Origin: Bromus sterilis
Taxonomy: Eukaryota > Streptophyta > Magnoliopsida > Poales > Poaceae
Direction of reading: 5' to 3'
Assembly (NCBI GenBank): GCA_950022295.1
Contig: OX465595.1
Location: 121,336,270-121,400,269, forward strand
DNA: 64,000 nt
Shown piece by piece: positions 55,783 through 64,000 of the stretch; position 1 is the first letter of the stretch, and every line of letters begins with the position of its first letter. A program made the position numbers and the translations under genes. Under the pieces are notes generated by a model that saw only the letters and a program-made list of their open reading frames with translations, was not told the DNA's origin and ran no database searches.

Positions 55783-58700
55783 ATGGCGTCCTTGGTCCAG
55801 CACGTCGCGGGGCTCGCTTGCCCGCCCCTCTCCGGCTCGTCGCGCCGTCCCGGGGCGCCGGTGCGTCCCTCCGCGCTGGTCTGCGGGACCTACGTGCTGA
55901 GCAAGGATGAGAAGGAGCGGGAGCGGATGCGCACGCTCTTCGACGAGGCCTCCGAGCGCTGCCGCACTGCGCCCATGGAGGGCATCACCTTCTCTCCCGA
56001 GGACCTCGAGTCCGCCGTCGAGACCACCGACATCGACACGGACATCGGCTCACTCGTAATGCCCACCCTCTCTTTGTTCTTGCTCGCTCGTTTGATGTGG
56101 AACAGATAGCAGCAATGCGTGCTCAAGTGCATCGCTAGTAGTAGAATGGGATATTAGGTCACTTGCATTGCGTATAATTGTCCACAGATTTTCTTTTAGT
56201 TGGCCTCAGATTGCTCAGAATTTTATGCCGTACTGAAGATGTGTCATATTTCTTACAATACTGCCGTGGCTTTTAAATTTCCCATTTTGTACTAACTTTG
56301 TACTTTAAGAAATAATTTTGTACTAACTTTGATTGTGCTTTGTTGCTAATGTTGCTTTAAAATTTTACTCTGGCATGTTCTAATAGAATGTTCAAGTGGA
56401 CTAGAATGGGTTGGCTGTGCTATTTTCCCATTTATATCTGTTCATCGTGGCAAGTGGTACTATGTAATCTGGGAACGACATCACATGTAATCTACGAATG
56501 ACATCACATGTAATCTAGGAATGACATCACCATTACTTCTTGTTCAATTCTTTTGAAGGAAAGCAATAAGCTAGGTTCTTAGAGCATCTCCAGCCGTTTG
56601 CCCCCCCCCCAAGCCGATTTTCGGCGCTATTTTAGCGCCGCTTGGGGGGCGCTCGGGCGGCGAAACCCGCTTGGGGCGGCCGGGCCCCCAGCCGCGCCCC
56701 CAAGGCGGCCCCTCAAGTTCGGTGCAAATTTATGAAAAACACGGCAAATTGAACGAAATTCGGCCTAATTCATAATATTTGGTCTAATTTTACATAATAG
56801 CAACTTAAAAACTAAAAAAGCTACTGATAAGAGAAAAACGAGTAGAGCTCGTCGAAGTTGAGCCCCACGCCGCCTCCTCCGGTGGCCCCACCAGCGGCGC
56901 CGTCGTCGTCGCCTCCCTTGGGCTCGCGCTTCACGGCGGCCTGCGCACTGCATGTGCCTCCGCCGAGCGGCCCCTTCCTCCTCCTCGCCATCTGCGGCTC
57001 CTCCTCCTCCTCCTCGTCGTCGGTGCCGTCCAGCACGATGAACGGCGGCGGCGGCGGCGCCCACTTGCTGCGGATGCTGCTGCCGCCCTCGCCGCGTGCC
57101 GCCAGCTTCTTGATCCTCGCCTTCTCGGCGAGTTTCTGGGCCTCGGCGAGGTCCCACGCCTCCTGCTGGAGCCGCACCTGCTCGGCGAGGTAGTCCTTCT
57201 TCGCCCACTCCAGTTGGGCGGCGAACTCGTTGTCGTCGTCGGCCGACGGTGGCGGCGGAGGTGGGGCGACCTCCTTGTCCTTCTTCCCGAAGCCCAGGAA
57301 GCCACGGCGCTTTGGCGCCGCCGAGGATGGGGTACCGATGAAGACGCTGCGGCGGAGGCGCCCAGACGAAGCCGGGGTGGGCTCCTTCTCCTTCTTCACC
57401 TCGAGCTTCACCTCGGTTTTCAATGGGGCGAACTGCGGCGTAGAGAAGGCCGGCCCCGATGACTGGGAGCCGGTGGAGCGCGAGGGGTGGCTGCCGGAGG
57501 AGGAGGAGGAGCCGTCCTGATCACGTGGCAGCATCGCCCACAGCGGCGTCCCGCAGCTGTAGGAGCGGCGGGCCGCGGCCCCGTACCCCATCGGCGGGTA
57601 CTGGAGCCCCGGCGTGTTGCCGTGCACGATGTAGGCCATCACCGATTCGAGGGTGCGACCCTCCGCGCTCCACCACCGGAGGCGGCCGTCGCGGTTGTGC
57701 CGGCCGACCACCGGCATCAGGCCATTGGTGGAGGCGACCGCCTCGGCTCGCCGGAGCTTGAAGTACTCGTCCCACACGGCGGTGTTGTTCGCCGCGTTCG
57801 CCGGAATGGCGCGGTCCTCCGGCGTCATCTGGGCGCGGGCGGCCTCCACCTCCCGGGCAAAGGCGGCGGTGCCCACCAATGGCACAGGTGGCACTGGAAC
57901 GCCGCCGGCGGACAACACCCATCCGTGGGGTGGCCTGGTGTCCGGCGGGCAAGGATAGCCCGCCTGCGCGAGGAGCAGAGCCTCCATCTGCGAGAGGTTG
58001 CGGCGGAGGAACCCGTTCCGGGTGAGGTTGTCGCCCATGGCCGCCGGAAGTCGGAGGAGGAAGGCGAGGAGCGAGGAGGAGAAAGGAGCAGGGGCGAGTG
58101 TGTGCGTCGAGCGTTCACCGGCGAAACCTTTAAATAGCGGGGGGGGGGGGGGGGGGGGACGCGAAAGGGCGGCCTTACCGGGGCGGGACACGCGGCGGCG
58201 TGGTCGTCGGACCGCTGGGCTACTCAACACGGCGTATTGATTCCCTTGCCGGCGATTGGACTGGACATCAGCGCCGCATTGATTCACTGCGGCGGCGGCA
58301 GGCGCGGGGAAGCCGAGGCGGGAGGATGACGACGACGCGTGTTCACACGCCGACAAGTGGGGCGACATGAAGAGCACGCGAAACCGCGCGCGCGTTTTCT
58401 CCGTTTCGCACCGTTTTGTTTCATCCGGCGACCCCAAGAGACCCCCGGGGCGCCGGGTTGGCTTGGGATCGCCGGACTCAATTTTGGCCCAATCCGGCGC
58501 TATTTGGGCCCTTGGGGCGCGACTGGGCGAAATTCGTCCATCCGGGGCGAATAGCGCTGCCTTGGGAGGCTCTTGGGGGCGCGGCTGGAGATGCTCTTAC
58601 ATCAAACAGAAGTGTAATCAAGACTCCCGAGTTGCAAGACCTGTTAATTCTAATCTTACACAATACTTTCAGTAACTAACTGATTTCTGTGTATTTTCCT

Positions 58701-61404
58701 TAACTACGTCCCCTCCAATCAGTGACGTTCAATTAAGAAGACCGGACTAAATATTAAATTATCCTATTACAGTGAGAAATCACCTTTGCATATTGTTGTG
58801 TGACACATGCACATGGACACACAAAATGCAGTTTTCTTACCTGCTGGATTATTTTTCTTGAATGCCCCTGGAAGCTCGACATTGAATTAATAAGAAAATG
58901 CTAGATAAGCGCAAACAACTGGTTCATGAAAAATTACAATATGAGCATCGTACCCACCAGCAGCGAGGAGAGGAATAGTTGCTGGATTTTGTACCTCTCC
59001 ATTACTATTTTTACTTTTGTACCAGCACTTGTGTTATTTTATCTCGTTTTTTACATGTCTTTCTTTTCTATTATTTGTGCAACAATTTACTTTTGGGGCA
59101 TGCTGACGATAATAGTATATAATATTTCTTAATTAGCTTGATATATTTCATATTACACTGTTCTCATCTAAAAAATGTTTTGTTTGCTTGTGATGACTAC
59201 AGATTAAAGGGACAGTATTCATGACCACTTCAAATGGTGCATTTATTGACATCCAATCAAAGGCTACTGCTTTCTTGCCTATAGAGGAGGCATGCCTTCT
59301 TGATATTGACCATATAGATGAGGCAGGCATCCGGCCGGGTTTAGTGGAACAGTTCATGATAATTGATGAGAACCCAAATGATGAAACCTTGATTCTGAGC
59401 TTACAATCAATTCAGCAAGACCTTGCCTGGGAAAGGTGCAGACAGCTTCAGGCAGAAGATGTTGTTATCACGGGTAAAGTGAGTAAACTATCTGCAGAAG
59501 GACCTATATCCATGTTATAAACATTGCTCACCAAATCCTTGAATATTTTTCAAGCATTGCCTCTTCCTGCCCCTTGTTTGTGTTGGTCAAATCAGACTTT
59601 GTCATTTTGAATGTCAGCTGGGCAACAGCAGCCACTGTTCTTTAGAAAATGAATGTCAGTACGGTGGATATTTATGATGTAGATTCACTTTGTATATGAC
59701 TTCGGTTGGTAATGCCTATATTCATGCTGTTATTAACTTTGGATGGCTTTCTTATCAAGTAGAACTGTAGAAGTAGTCACATAAGTTACAGATCCCACAA
59801 TAATGACCTGACAACTCATGTGTTAATTGGGTTGTAGTGATTATGCTATTTTGTTCATGTGTGACTGCTAATGAAATCATGAAGTTTAGACCGGTCTTCA
59901 GTGGCGGAGACAGACCTAGGGCAGTTGGGACTATAACCCTAGGCCTACTACAAATATCCTTTGCTATTGCTTCTTACACAGTATAAGAAATTACTAAAAT
60001 GCATCAATTAGGCTAGCTTAGCCCTATTCATAATACCATACTAGCTTCGTCACTGCCGGTCATGTTATGATAGCATGGCAATGGATAGCTTTTGTCAACA
60101 GCTTTCCTGATTTCTTTCAGTGTTGGTTGTTTCTGCAAGCTCCGTTACCCTTGTCCTGCCCGCATGTCTTATGTTGCTACCTTGTATGCACATCTCATAT
60201 CCCCTAAGATACTGTGGTGCTTTAAGTTTTTTGGGGTAAATTTGCAGCACTGGTTTAATTTAGGCAGCTTTATTTGTGTGCTTAGTTTGCAATGTTGCCC
60301 TGCAGGTAATTGGTGGCAACAAAGGAGGTGTGGTTGCTCTCGTGGAGGGTCTTAAGGCATTTGTTCCATTTTCACAAGTGTCATCGGTTGGTTCACAGTC
60401 CTGTTACAAAACTTTGTTATATTCTATGGTTTTGTTGCATGTGTGAGCTGTTTTTTGCCAATTTTATCCTAATATATCATGGTTGAGTTTGAGCTGCTCC
60501 ATCCTTAGACTACCTGCTCCCTATTCACTAACTGTTGCTTGACCTTGATCAGAAAACAACTGCTGAAGAGCTGATTGACAAAGAGATACCTCTTAAGTTT
60601 GTGGAGGTCGATGAGGAACAAGGCAGGCTTGTCCTCAGTAATCGCAAGGCAATGGCCGACAGCCAAGCCCAGCTTGGTATTGGTTCAGTTGTTTTGGGAA
60701 CTGTTGAAAGCCTAAAACCTTATGGCGCCTTTATCGACATCGGTGGAATCAATGGACTTCTGCATGTCAGCCAAATTAGTCATGACCGTGTTGCAGATAT
60801 CTCGACGGTTCTTCAACCAGGAGATAGCCTCAAGGTAATGCCGTCTTTCTACTTTCAAATTGCGTCAACTTGCTGTTTCTATTGCTAAGGAAGACTTTCT
60901 ATGTTGCTAGGTTATGATACTAAGCCATGACCGTGAAAGGGGCCGTGTTAGCCTTTCCACGAAGAAGCTTGAGCCAACGCCTGGTGACATGATTCGTAAC
61001 CCGAAGCTTGTTTTTGAAAAGGTAAGTAATGGGGCCAATATCTTTTCACTGGAATATGTTGTAACAAACACACTGACATACTGGTTTATTATGGCAAAAT
61101 TAGGCCGATGAGATGGCTCAGATATTCAGGCAGAGAATAGCTCAAGCAGAGGCAATGGCTCGTGCCGACATGTTAAGATTCCAGCCAGAGGTACTGCTAT
61201 AATCTATGTTCGCAGATTCTGCACTGTCTGAGATGCAGTTTGCATAATATTTTTCAGACACTAGAGTAACATATGACTGAATTAATTTGGCTGTCTTTCT
61301 GTGTCGCCTCTTCACAGAGTGGATTGTCTCTCAGTTCAGAGGGCATCTTAGGGCCATTGTCATCGGATGCACCACAGGACGAAGGGCAATCATCGGACGA
61401 ATAG
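55783..61404 (+). CDS. PRPS1: Plastid 30S ribosomal protein S1 (nuclear gene)
   Basis: Seven coding exons give 398 residues: 55,783-56,055; 59,203-59,478; 60,306-60,386; 60,553-60,834; 60,911-61,021; 61,104-61,190; 61,318-61,404 (stop TAG). All introns are phase 0 with GT-AG ends. The N-terminal ~40 residues are rich in Ser, Arg, Ala and Pro, fitting a plastid transit peptide. E-R-C-R-T-A-P-M-E-G then follows. Three S1 RNA-binding domains are at about 93-165, 177-248 and 255-325; the third has the typical S-L-K-P-Y-G-A-F-I-D-I-G and L-L-H-V-S-Q-I-S. The tail is Glu- and Gln-rich helical (A-D-E-M-A-Q-I-F-R-Q-R). The protein binds mRNA on the plastid small subunit and helps start translation. 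The length fits plant plastid S1. The first S1 domain seems more divergent than the rest. Intron 1 (3.1 kb) hosts a Harbinger element and intron 2 a hAT MITE. Confidence 0.93.
56464..56532 (+). repeat. Three tandem 23-bp units in S1 intron 1
   Basis: The unit is GTAATCT-x2-GAA-x-GACATCACA with the last unit ending CACCA. Three copies lie side by side (56,464, 56,487, 56,510) with two to four differences. No function is evident. Confidence 0.75.
56821..58038 (-). CDS. Harbinger-borne ORF, 405 residues, unknown function
   Basis: The frame is open further upstream (to 58,437), but M-G-D-N-L at 58,038 is the better start. It follows a TATTTAAA box by about 95 bases, and the upstream frame is low-complexity and crosses a 20-base G run. 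Residues 1-165 look folded and Trp-rich (G-W-V-L-S, V-W-D-E-Y-F, L-R-W-W-S-A-E-G-R, P-L-W-A-M). A Ser/Pro/Lys-rich linker follows. R-G-F-L-G-F-G-K-K-D-K, an Ala/Glu/Lys helix that may be a coiled coil, and I-V-L-D-G-T-D-D-E-E (like a SUMO-interacting motif) come next. The end is Gly-rich, then L-N-F-D-E-L-Y. No DDE transposase, zinc finger or clear Myb domain is seen. It could be a captured host sequence or the element's own accessory protein. Confidence 0.55.
   Translation of the reverse strand: MGDNLTRNGFLRRNLSQMEALLLAQAGYPCPPDTRPPHGWVLSAGGVPVPPVPLVGTAAFAREVEAARAQMTPEDRAIPANAANNTAVWDEYFKLRRAEAVASTNGLMPVVGRHNRDGRLRWWSAEGRTLESVMAYIVHGNTPGLQYPPMGYGAAARRSYSCGTPLWAMLPRDQDGSSSSSGSHPSRSTGSQSSGPAFSTPQFAPLKTEVKLEVKKEKEPTPASSGRLRRSVFIGTPSSAAPKRRGFLGFGKKDKEVAPPPPPPSADDDNEFAAQLEWAKKDYLAEQVRLQQEAWDLAEAQKLAEKARIKKLAARGEGGSSIRSKWAPPPPPFIVLDGTDDEEEEEEPQMARRRKGPLGGGTCSAQAAVKREPKGGDDDGAAGGATGGGGVGLNFDELYSFFSYQ
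58129..58137 (-). promoter_or_regulatory. TATA-like box for the Harbinger-borne ORF
   Basis: On the minus strand CTATTTAAAG lies about 95 bases before the ATG at 58,038. Directly upstream of it (plus-strand 58,139-58,158) is an uninterrupted run of 20 G. Confidence 0.45.
59891..60063. mobile_element. hAT-type MITE in S1 intron 2
   Basis: The element is 59,899-60,055 (157 bases). Terminal inverted repeats start CAGTGGCGGAG on the left and CAGTGACGAAG on the right (complement). The flanks are 8-bp near-duplicates CCGGTCTT and CCGGTCAT. The CAGTG ends and 8-bp duplication are typical of the hAT superfamily. There is no coding capacity. Confidence 0.75.
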
Positions 61405-62550
61405 ATGCAATTTCAAGAATGCATCTGATCCCAGAGATGTGTGGTAGTTCATCTTTTTGTGAATGCATGATGAAGACAATACCATATCACATTCAGATAA
61501 TTTCCCCTCGTCAACTTGTGCTTGTATCATTGTGTGTATGAAATATAAGGTGCTGAAAAACGGCCGAAAAGAAAAGGAAGGTATATCCCTTTTGTAAAGC
61601 CATCCATTTCGTGCAGAAAAGAAAAGGGTGTGCGTGTACAGTCACTCACCCTAAAAGGCTGGCTTAAGCGCACATTGGCCACAACCCCATTAACACATTG
61701 TCTTACCATATATCTGTGTCCATAAAAGATTGCTGCTGCTGCTGCTACTGCTGCTTCACCAAAAGAGTGTCAGAAAGAAAGCAGAGACAGAAGCATATCT
61801 CTTTTGTAACTTCGGAGGTTGACAAATGGCGATGGATAAACTTCTTTTTAAGAAGCAAGTTGTGCCTGGAGCCACAGGATGAGCTATTTGAAATGGATCT
61901 TAAAACCGCCTGCCTGTGTGTCCTCCTTTCCCATTTTGTTCAAACATGTCAAGCTGCCAAACCTCACAGGTTTCACTGATAGCGCCCTCCACTATTTTTC
62001 ACTTTCAAAACATCAAATGGTTTTTCCTTGTCCCTACGGCTAGCTAAGTTTGGGATCATGCCGTCAACTCTGCTGGGTAGTTTTCTTCATAACGCCTTCA
62101 CATTTCACTACTCCGTTCATTGGCCTCGTATCGGGTTCGAAGCGCTGAAATCACGCCTACCGATTACTGAACAATCTAATCTAATTAAGCATCTGTAGGA
62201 TGACCTGAGGATGGAGCTTGGCTACCGAACTGGTTTCCTAGTGTCAGTCCCTTTCCCCGGTGTGCACGCATCTTTCTGAAACCCGTGTACCCACTGCAAA
62301 AATTTAACCCAGTTTTCATTCAGTAGGATGAGTTTAAGTGCTTTCCCCCCGAAATGCATGGCATCTTCAGGTGGACCAACTGTTCATGCACATTGGCCGA
62401 TCGCCTGCCCGCCGCCGGTGCGTCGTCGACCGGATCGGATCGGTCTCCGCCGTGAGTGGGGATTGGAATTTTCAGCCTTGGAGCGTGCAACTTGCAGACA
62501 CTTACAGAGGGAGAGGAAGTTGACGACGACGCAGAACCAACGCAGAAAGC
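61405..62550 (+). other. 3' flank of the S1 gene
   Basis: This contains the 3' untranslated region (a possible polyadenylation zone near 61,535-61,560, AAATATAAGG) and then sequence without a supported gene. A short GCT microsatellite is at about 61,732-61,755. I see no transposon ends here. Confidence 0.5.
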
Positions 62551-64000
62551 AATGGAGCTCGATCTGTCTCCCGCATGGACAAGATCGCAATGGATCGAAC
62601 CGTGTCAGGTGAGCCATGCACATCAGCTTAAAAACCCGCATGATCCTCCGTGGCCTCGTCAGGGGTCACTGGCTTGGGCATTTTTGGTGTTTTTGACGTA
62701 CGGACCACATTGCTGATACTTAGCATTCAGACAAAATGGAGAGTAGATTGACCTGCAGCTATCTACTAGCTGATCAGAAAGGATTAGGTATCATGGCATG
62801 ATAACATGACACATTGACACATGCACCATCGATCGATCAGATCGGCATGTGCATATTTGCAGTACAGTCTATGCAAGGAACCAATCACATCCACACATTT
62901 CCAAGTTCTTCTTCCCTTTCCTCCCACATTTCAGCATGCCCATAGATAGATCATACTAAGTTCAAAAGGGGGGACGCAGGAGTCAGTCTAGCTGCCAAAT
63001 TCTACAGAGGAAACAGGCGCACCAGGACAGGTACTTGTGGTGAGACTAATCTAAAGGAGAAGAGAAGAGAACACGTACTACGTTGTAAAGAGTCCCTGAG
63101 CTGATCGGAATTTCTTTTTGTTTCCTGTCACCCTTTTGAACTCGAATGTCAAACGACACACGCACTGCTCCATCGGGCGCAGCGCAAGTGCCGGCGGCCG
63201 ATCCGTCGCCGTCGACGGCTTTGAGCTTTCTGCCCCCACTAACCGATACAGATCCATAGTTCCATACACAGGTAGATATACACATACGATGCGCTGCCAC
63301 ATTTTCTCCGCCGGAACGGTGCTGAACACCACGATCGCGGCCGCCGGCGACGGTCAATATCCAATATCTTACCGGCCGTATCATTGGTGGTGGTGTACGA
63401 GCCACACACCAGACAACACATACACTGTGTACGGGTAGATAGATGTGTAGACGGACAGGGACATGTAGATAGATTGGTGGTGATCACGACGATGGCGACG
63501 AAGACGACGACTTATGTAGGTAGGTAGGTACGTACGTACGTCGTGAGAGCTACTGCACATGGAGAGCAGCGGCGGCCGGGAAGCAAGTGATTTTGCAGCT
63601 GGTTTCTTCATCTCCATGCCTCGCCCTTTCTATCTAACTCTCACTCGTATATATCGTAGTTGACTCGGTGGAGCGATCGCCGGACGCCAGTGGCAGCGCA
63701 ACACGTATCTGGATGGTGGCGACGGAGGTGCTGCAGCGTACGGGACGTCGCGGAGCACGGCCCGGGCTAGGGCTACGGGGTTGTAGGCCGTAGGTACGCG
63801 TGAGTGCACGCACGTCGCGCGTCCAAGTTGCAGCCGCGCGCTATGAGAGAGAGCTAGTGAGTGCTGGATCGCATAGTGCACGGCGCACGAGAGTGACACG
63901 ATCCTGCAACGCAGAACACGGTTCGTGCCATTACAGATGCAAATTAAGCGGCATATAGCTTAGGCAGCTAAGCTAGACAGATTAACTTACATCCAACTTA
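62551..64000. other. Unassigned host DNA with possible small minus-strand gene start
   Basis: No gene is supported. A minus-strand ATG at 63,617 follows a TATATAT stretch at 63,648-63,654 and opens M-E-M-K-K-P-A-A-K-S with a possible donor at about 63,541. A second minus-strand ORF (63,046-63,405) has no recognised domain. A plus-strand frame near 62,551 opens M-E-L-D-L-S-P-A-W and meets a GTGAGC donor-like site. None has enough evidence. The microsatellite TAGG/TACG is at 63,517-63,543. Confidence 0.3.
63517..63543. repeat. Compound GTAG/GTAC microsatellite
   Basis: GTAGGTAGGTAGGTAC is followed by repeats of GTAC. Its complement reads as a splice-donor-like GTACGTACGT beside a possible minus-strand short exon. 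Confidence 0.7.

Larger units (their letters stand above)
56579..58599 (-). mobile_element. PIF/Harbinger-type element in S1 intron 1
   Basis: The element is 56,582-58,596 (2,015 bases), flanked by TTA on both sides (56,579-56,581 and 58,597-58,599). This is the three-base T-W-A target typical of PIF/Harbinger. The terminal inverted repeats are perfect over 15 bases: GAGCATCTCCAGCCG. The ends are GC-rich and partly repeated (CGGCGCTATTT near 56,620, AATAGCGCC-like near 58,500). It has one ORF on the minus strand but no transposase, so it is non-autonomous. It lies wholly inside intron 1 and does not touch splice sites. Confidence 0.82.

Noticed and set aside
56765..57305. Arg-rich minus-strand frames overlapping the Harbinger ORF
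   Set aside because: These are alternative frames of GC-rich coding sequence and consist of repeated Arg, Ser and Gly without structure.
58039..58437. N-terminal extension of the Harbinger-borne ORF to 538 residues
   Set aside because: The extension is low-complexity, crosses the 20-base G run and the TATA-like box, and extends almost to the element end. M-G-D-N-L at 58,038 is a better start.
62551..62610. Possible first exon M-E-L-D-L-S-P-A-W with GTGAGC donor
   Set aside because: Only about 20 codons, no recognisable continuation, and no acceptor that restores a family I know.
63046..63405. 119-codon minus-strand ORF near the right end
   Set aside because: No recognised domain, no clear promoter, and overlapping ORFs on both strands. 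It may be part of an intron or untranslated region.
1..64000. tRNA, rRNA or CRISPR features
   Set aside because: None was found. The only tRNA-like signals are the retroelement primer sites and the B-box of the SINE.

Overview
This window is plant nuclear DNA from a grass of the wheat tribe (Triticeae). The basis is nested LTR retrotransposons of Athila, Tekay-like and Angela-like type, an Au-like SINE, Stowaway, hAT and PIF/Harbinger elements, and one intron-bearing host gene. Bases 1-55,100 are almost entirely transposable elements. The only confident host gene is a plastid ribosomal protein S1 gene at 55,783-61,404. Family names are from recognition without a database search. LAYOUT. (1) 1-9,522: end of one Athila-like Gypsy unit, then a complete unit (element A), in a tandem LTR-internal-LTR-internal-LTR array that shares its LTRs. 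(2) 9,523-31,243: a nest. An older Athila-like element of a second family (C2, plus strand, with a protease ORF) is interrupted by element B (10,778-27,772, a sister of A). B's gag is interrupted by C1 (12,370-20,053, minus strand, TSD CCACC), and C1 carries a foldback MITE (16,565-16,946, TSD GAGCA). The C2 3' LTR holds a SINE with a 13-bp TSD and is followed by an inverted C-type fragment. (3) 31,319-45,499: a 14.2-kb Gypsy element with chromodomain (D) and 4.1-kb LTRs. It has near-intact gag and pol plus an extra 259-residue ORF before gag. (4) 46,770-55,097: a Copia element (E) with TSD GGTGT, young LTRs and a decayed interior. (5) 55,783-61,404: the plastid S1 gene, seven coding exons, with a 2-kb PIF/Harbinger element in intron 1 carrying its own 405-codon antisense ORF, and a hAT MITE in intron 2. 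(6) 61,405-64,000: downstream host DNA without a gene I can support. HOW THE PARTS WORK. Elements A and B share an unusual plan: LTR, gag-protease, an LTR-like GC-rich module, a likely spliced leader, a second large ORF, a polypurine tract, a 3' tail and LTR. Neither has reverse transcriptase, RNase H or integrase, so both must have been moved by another element's enzymes. E shows the same dependence differently: its LTRs are close to identical but its pol is shattered. D is the only element with a full enzyme set. The S1 gene is nuclear, and its product is predicted to enter the plastid and act in the 30S ribosomal subunit. The observations I rate highest are the pol-less plan with an internal LTR-like module (A/B), the extra ORF with paired splice acceptors in D, the reverse-transcriptase-derived tandem array in E, and the Harbinger-borne ORF inside the S1 intron.
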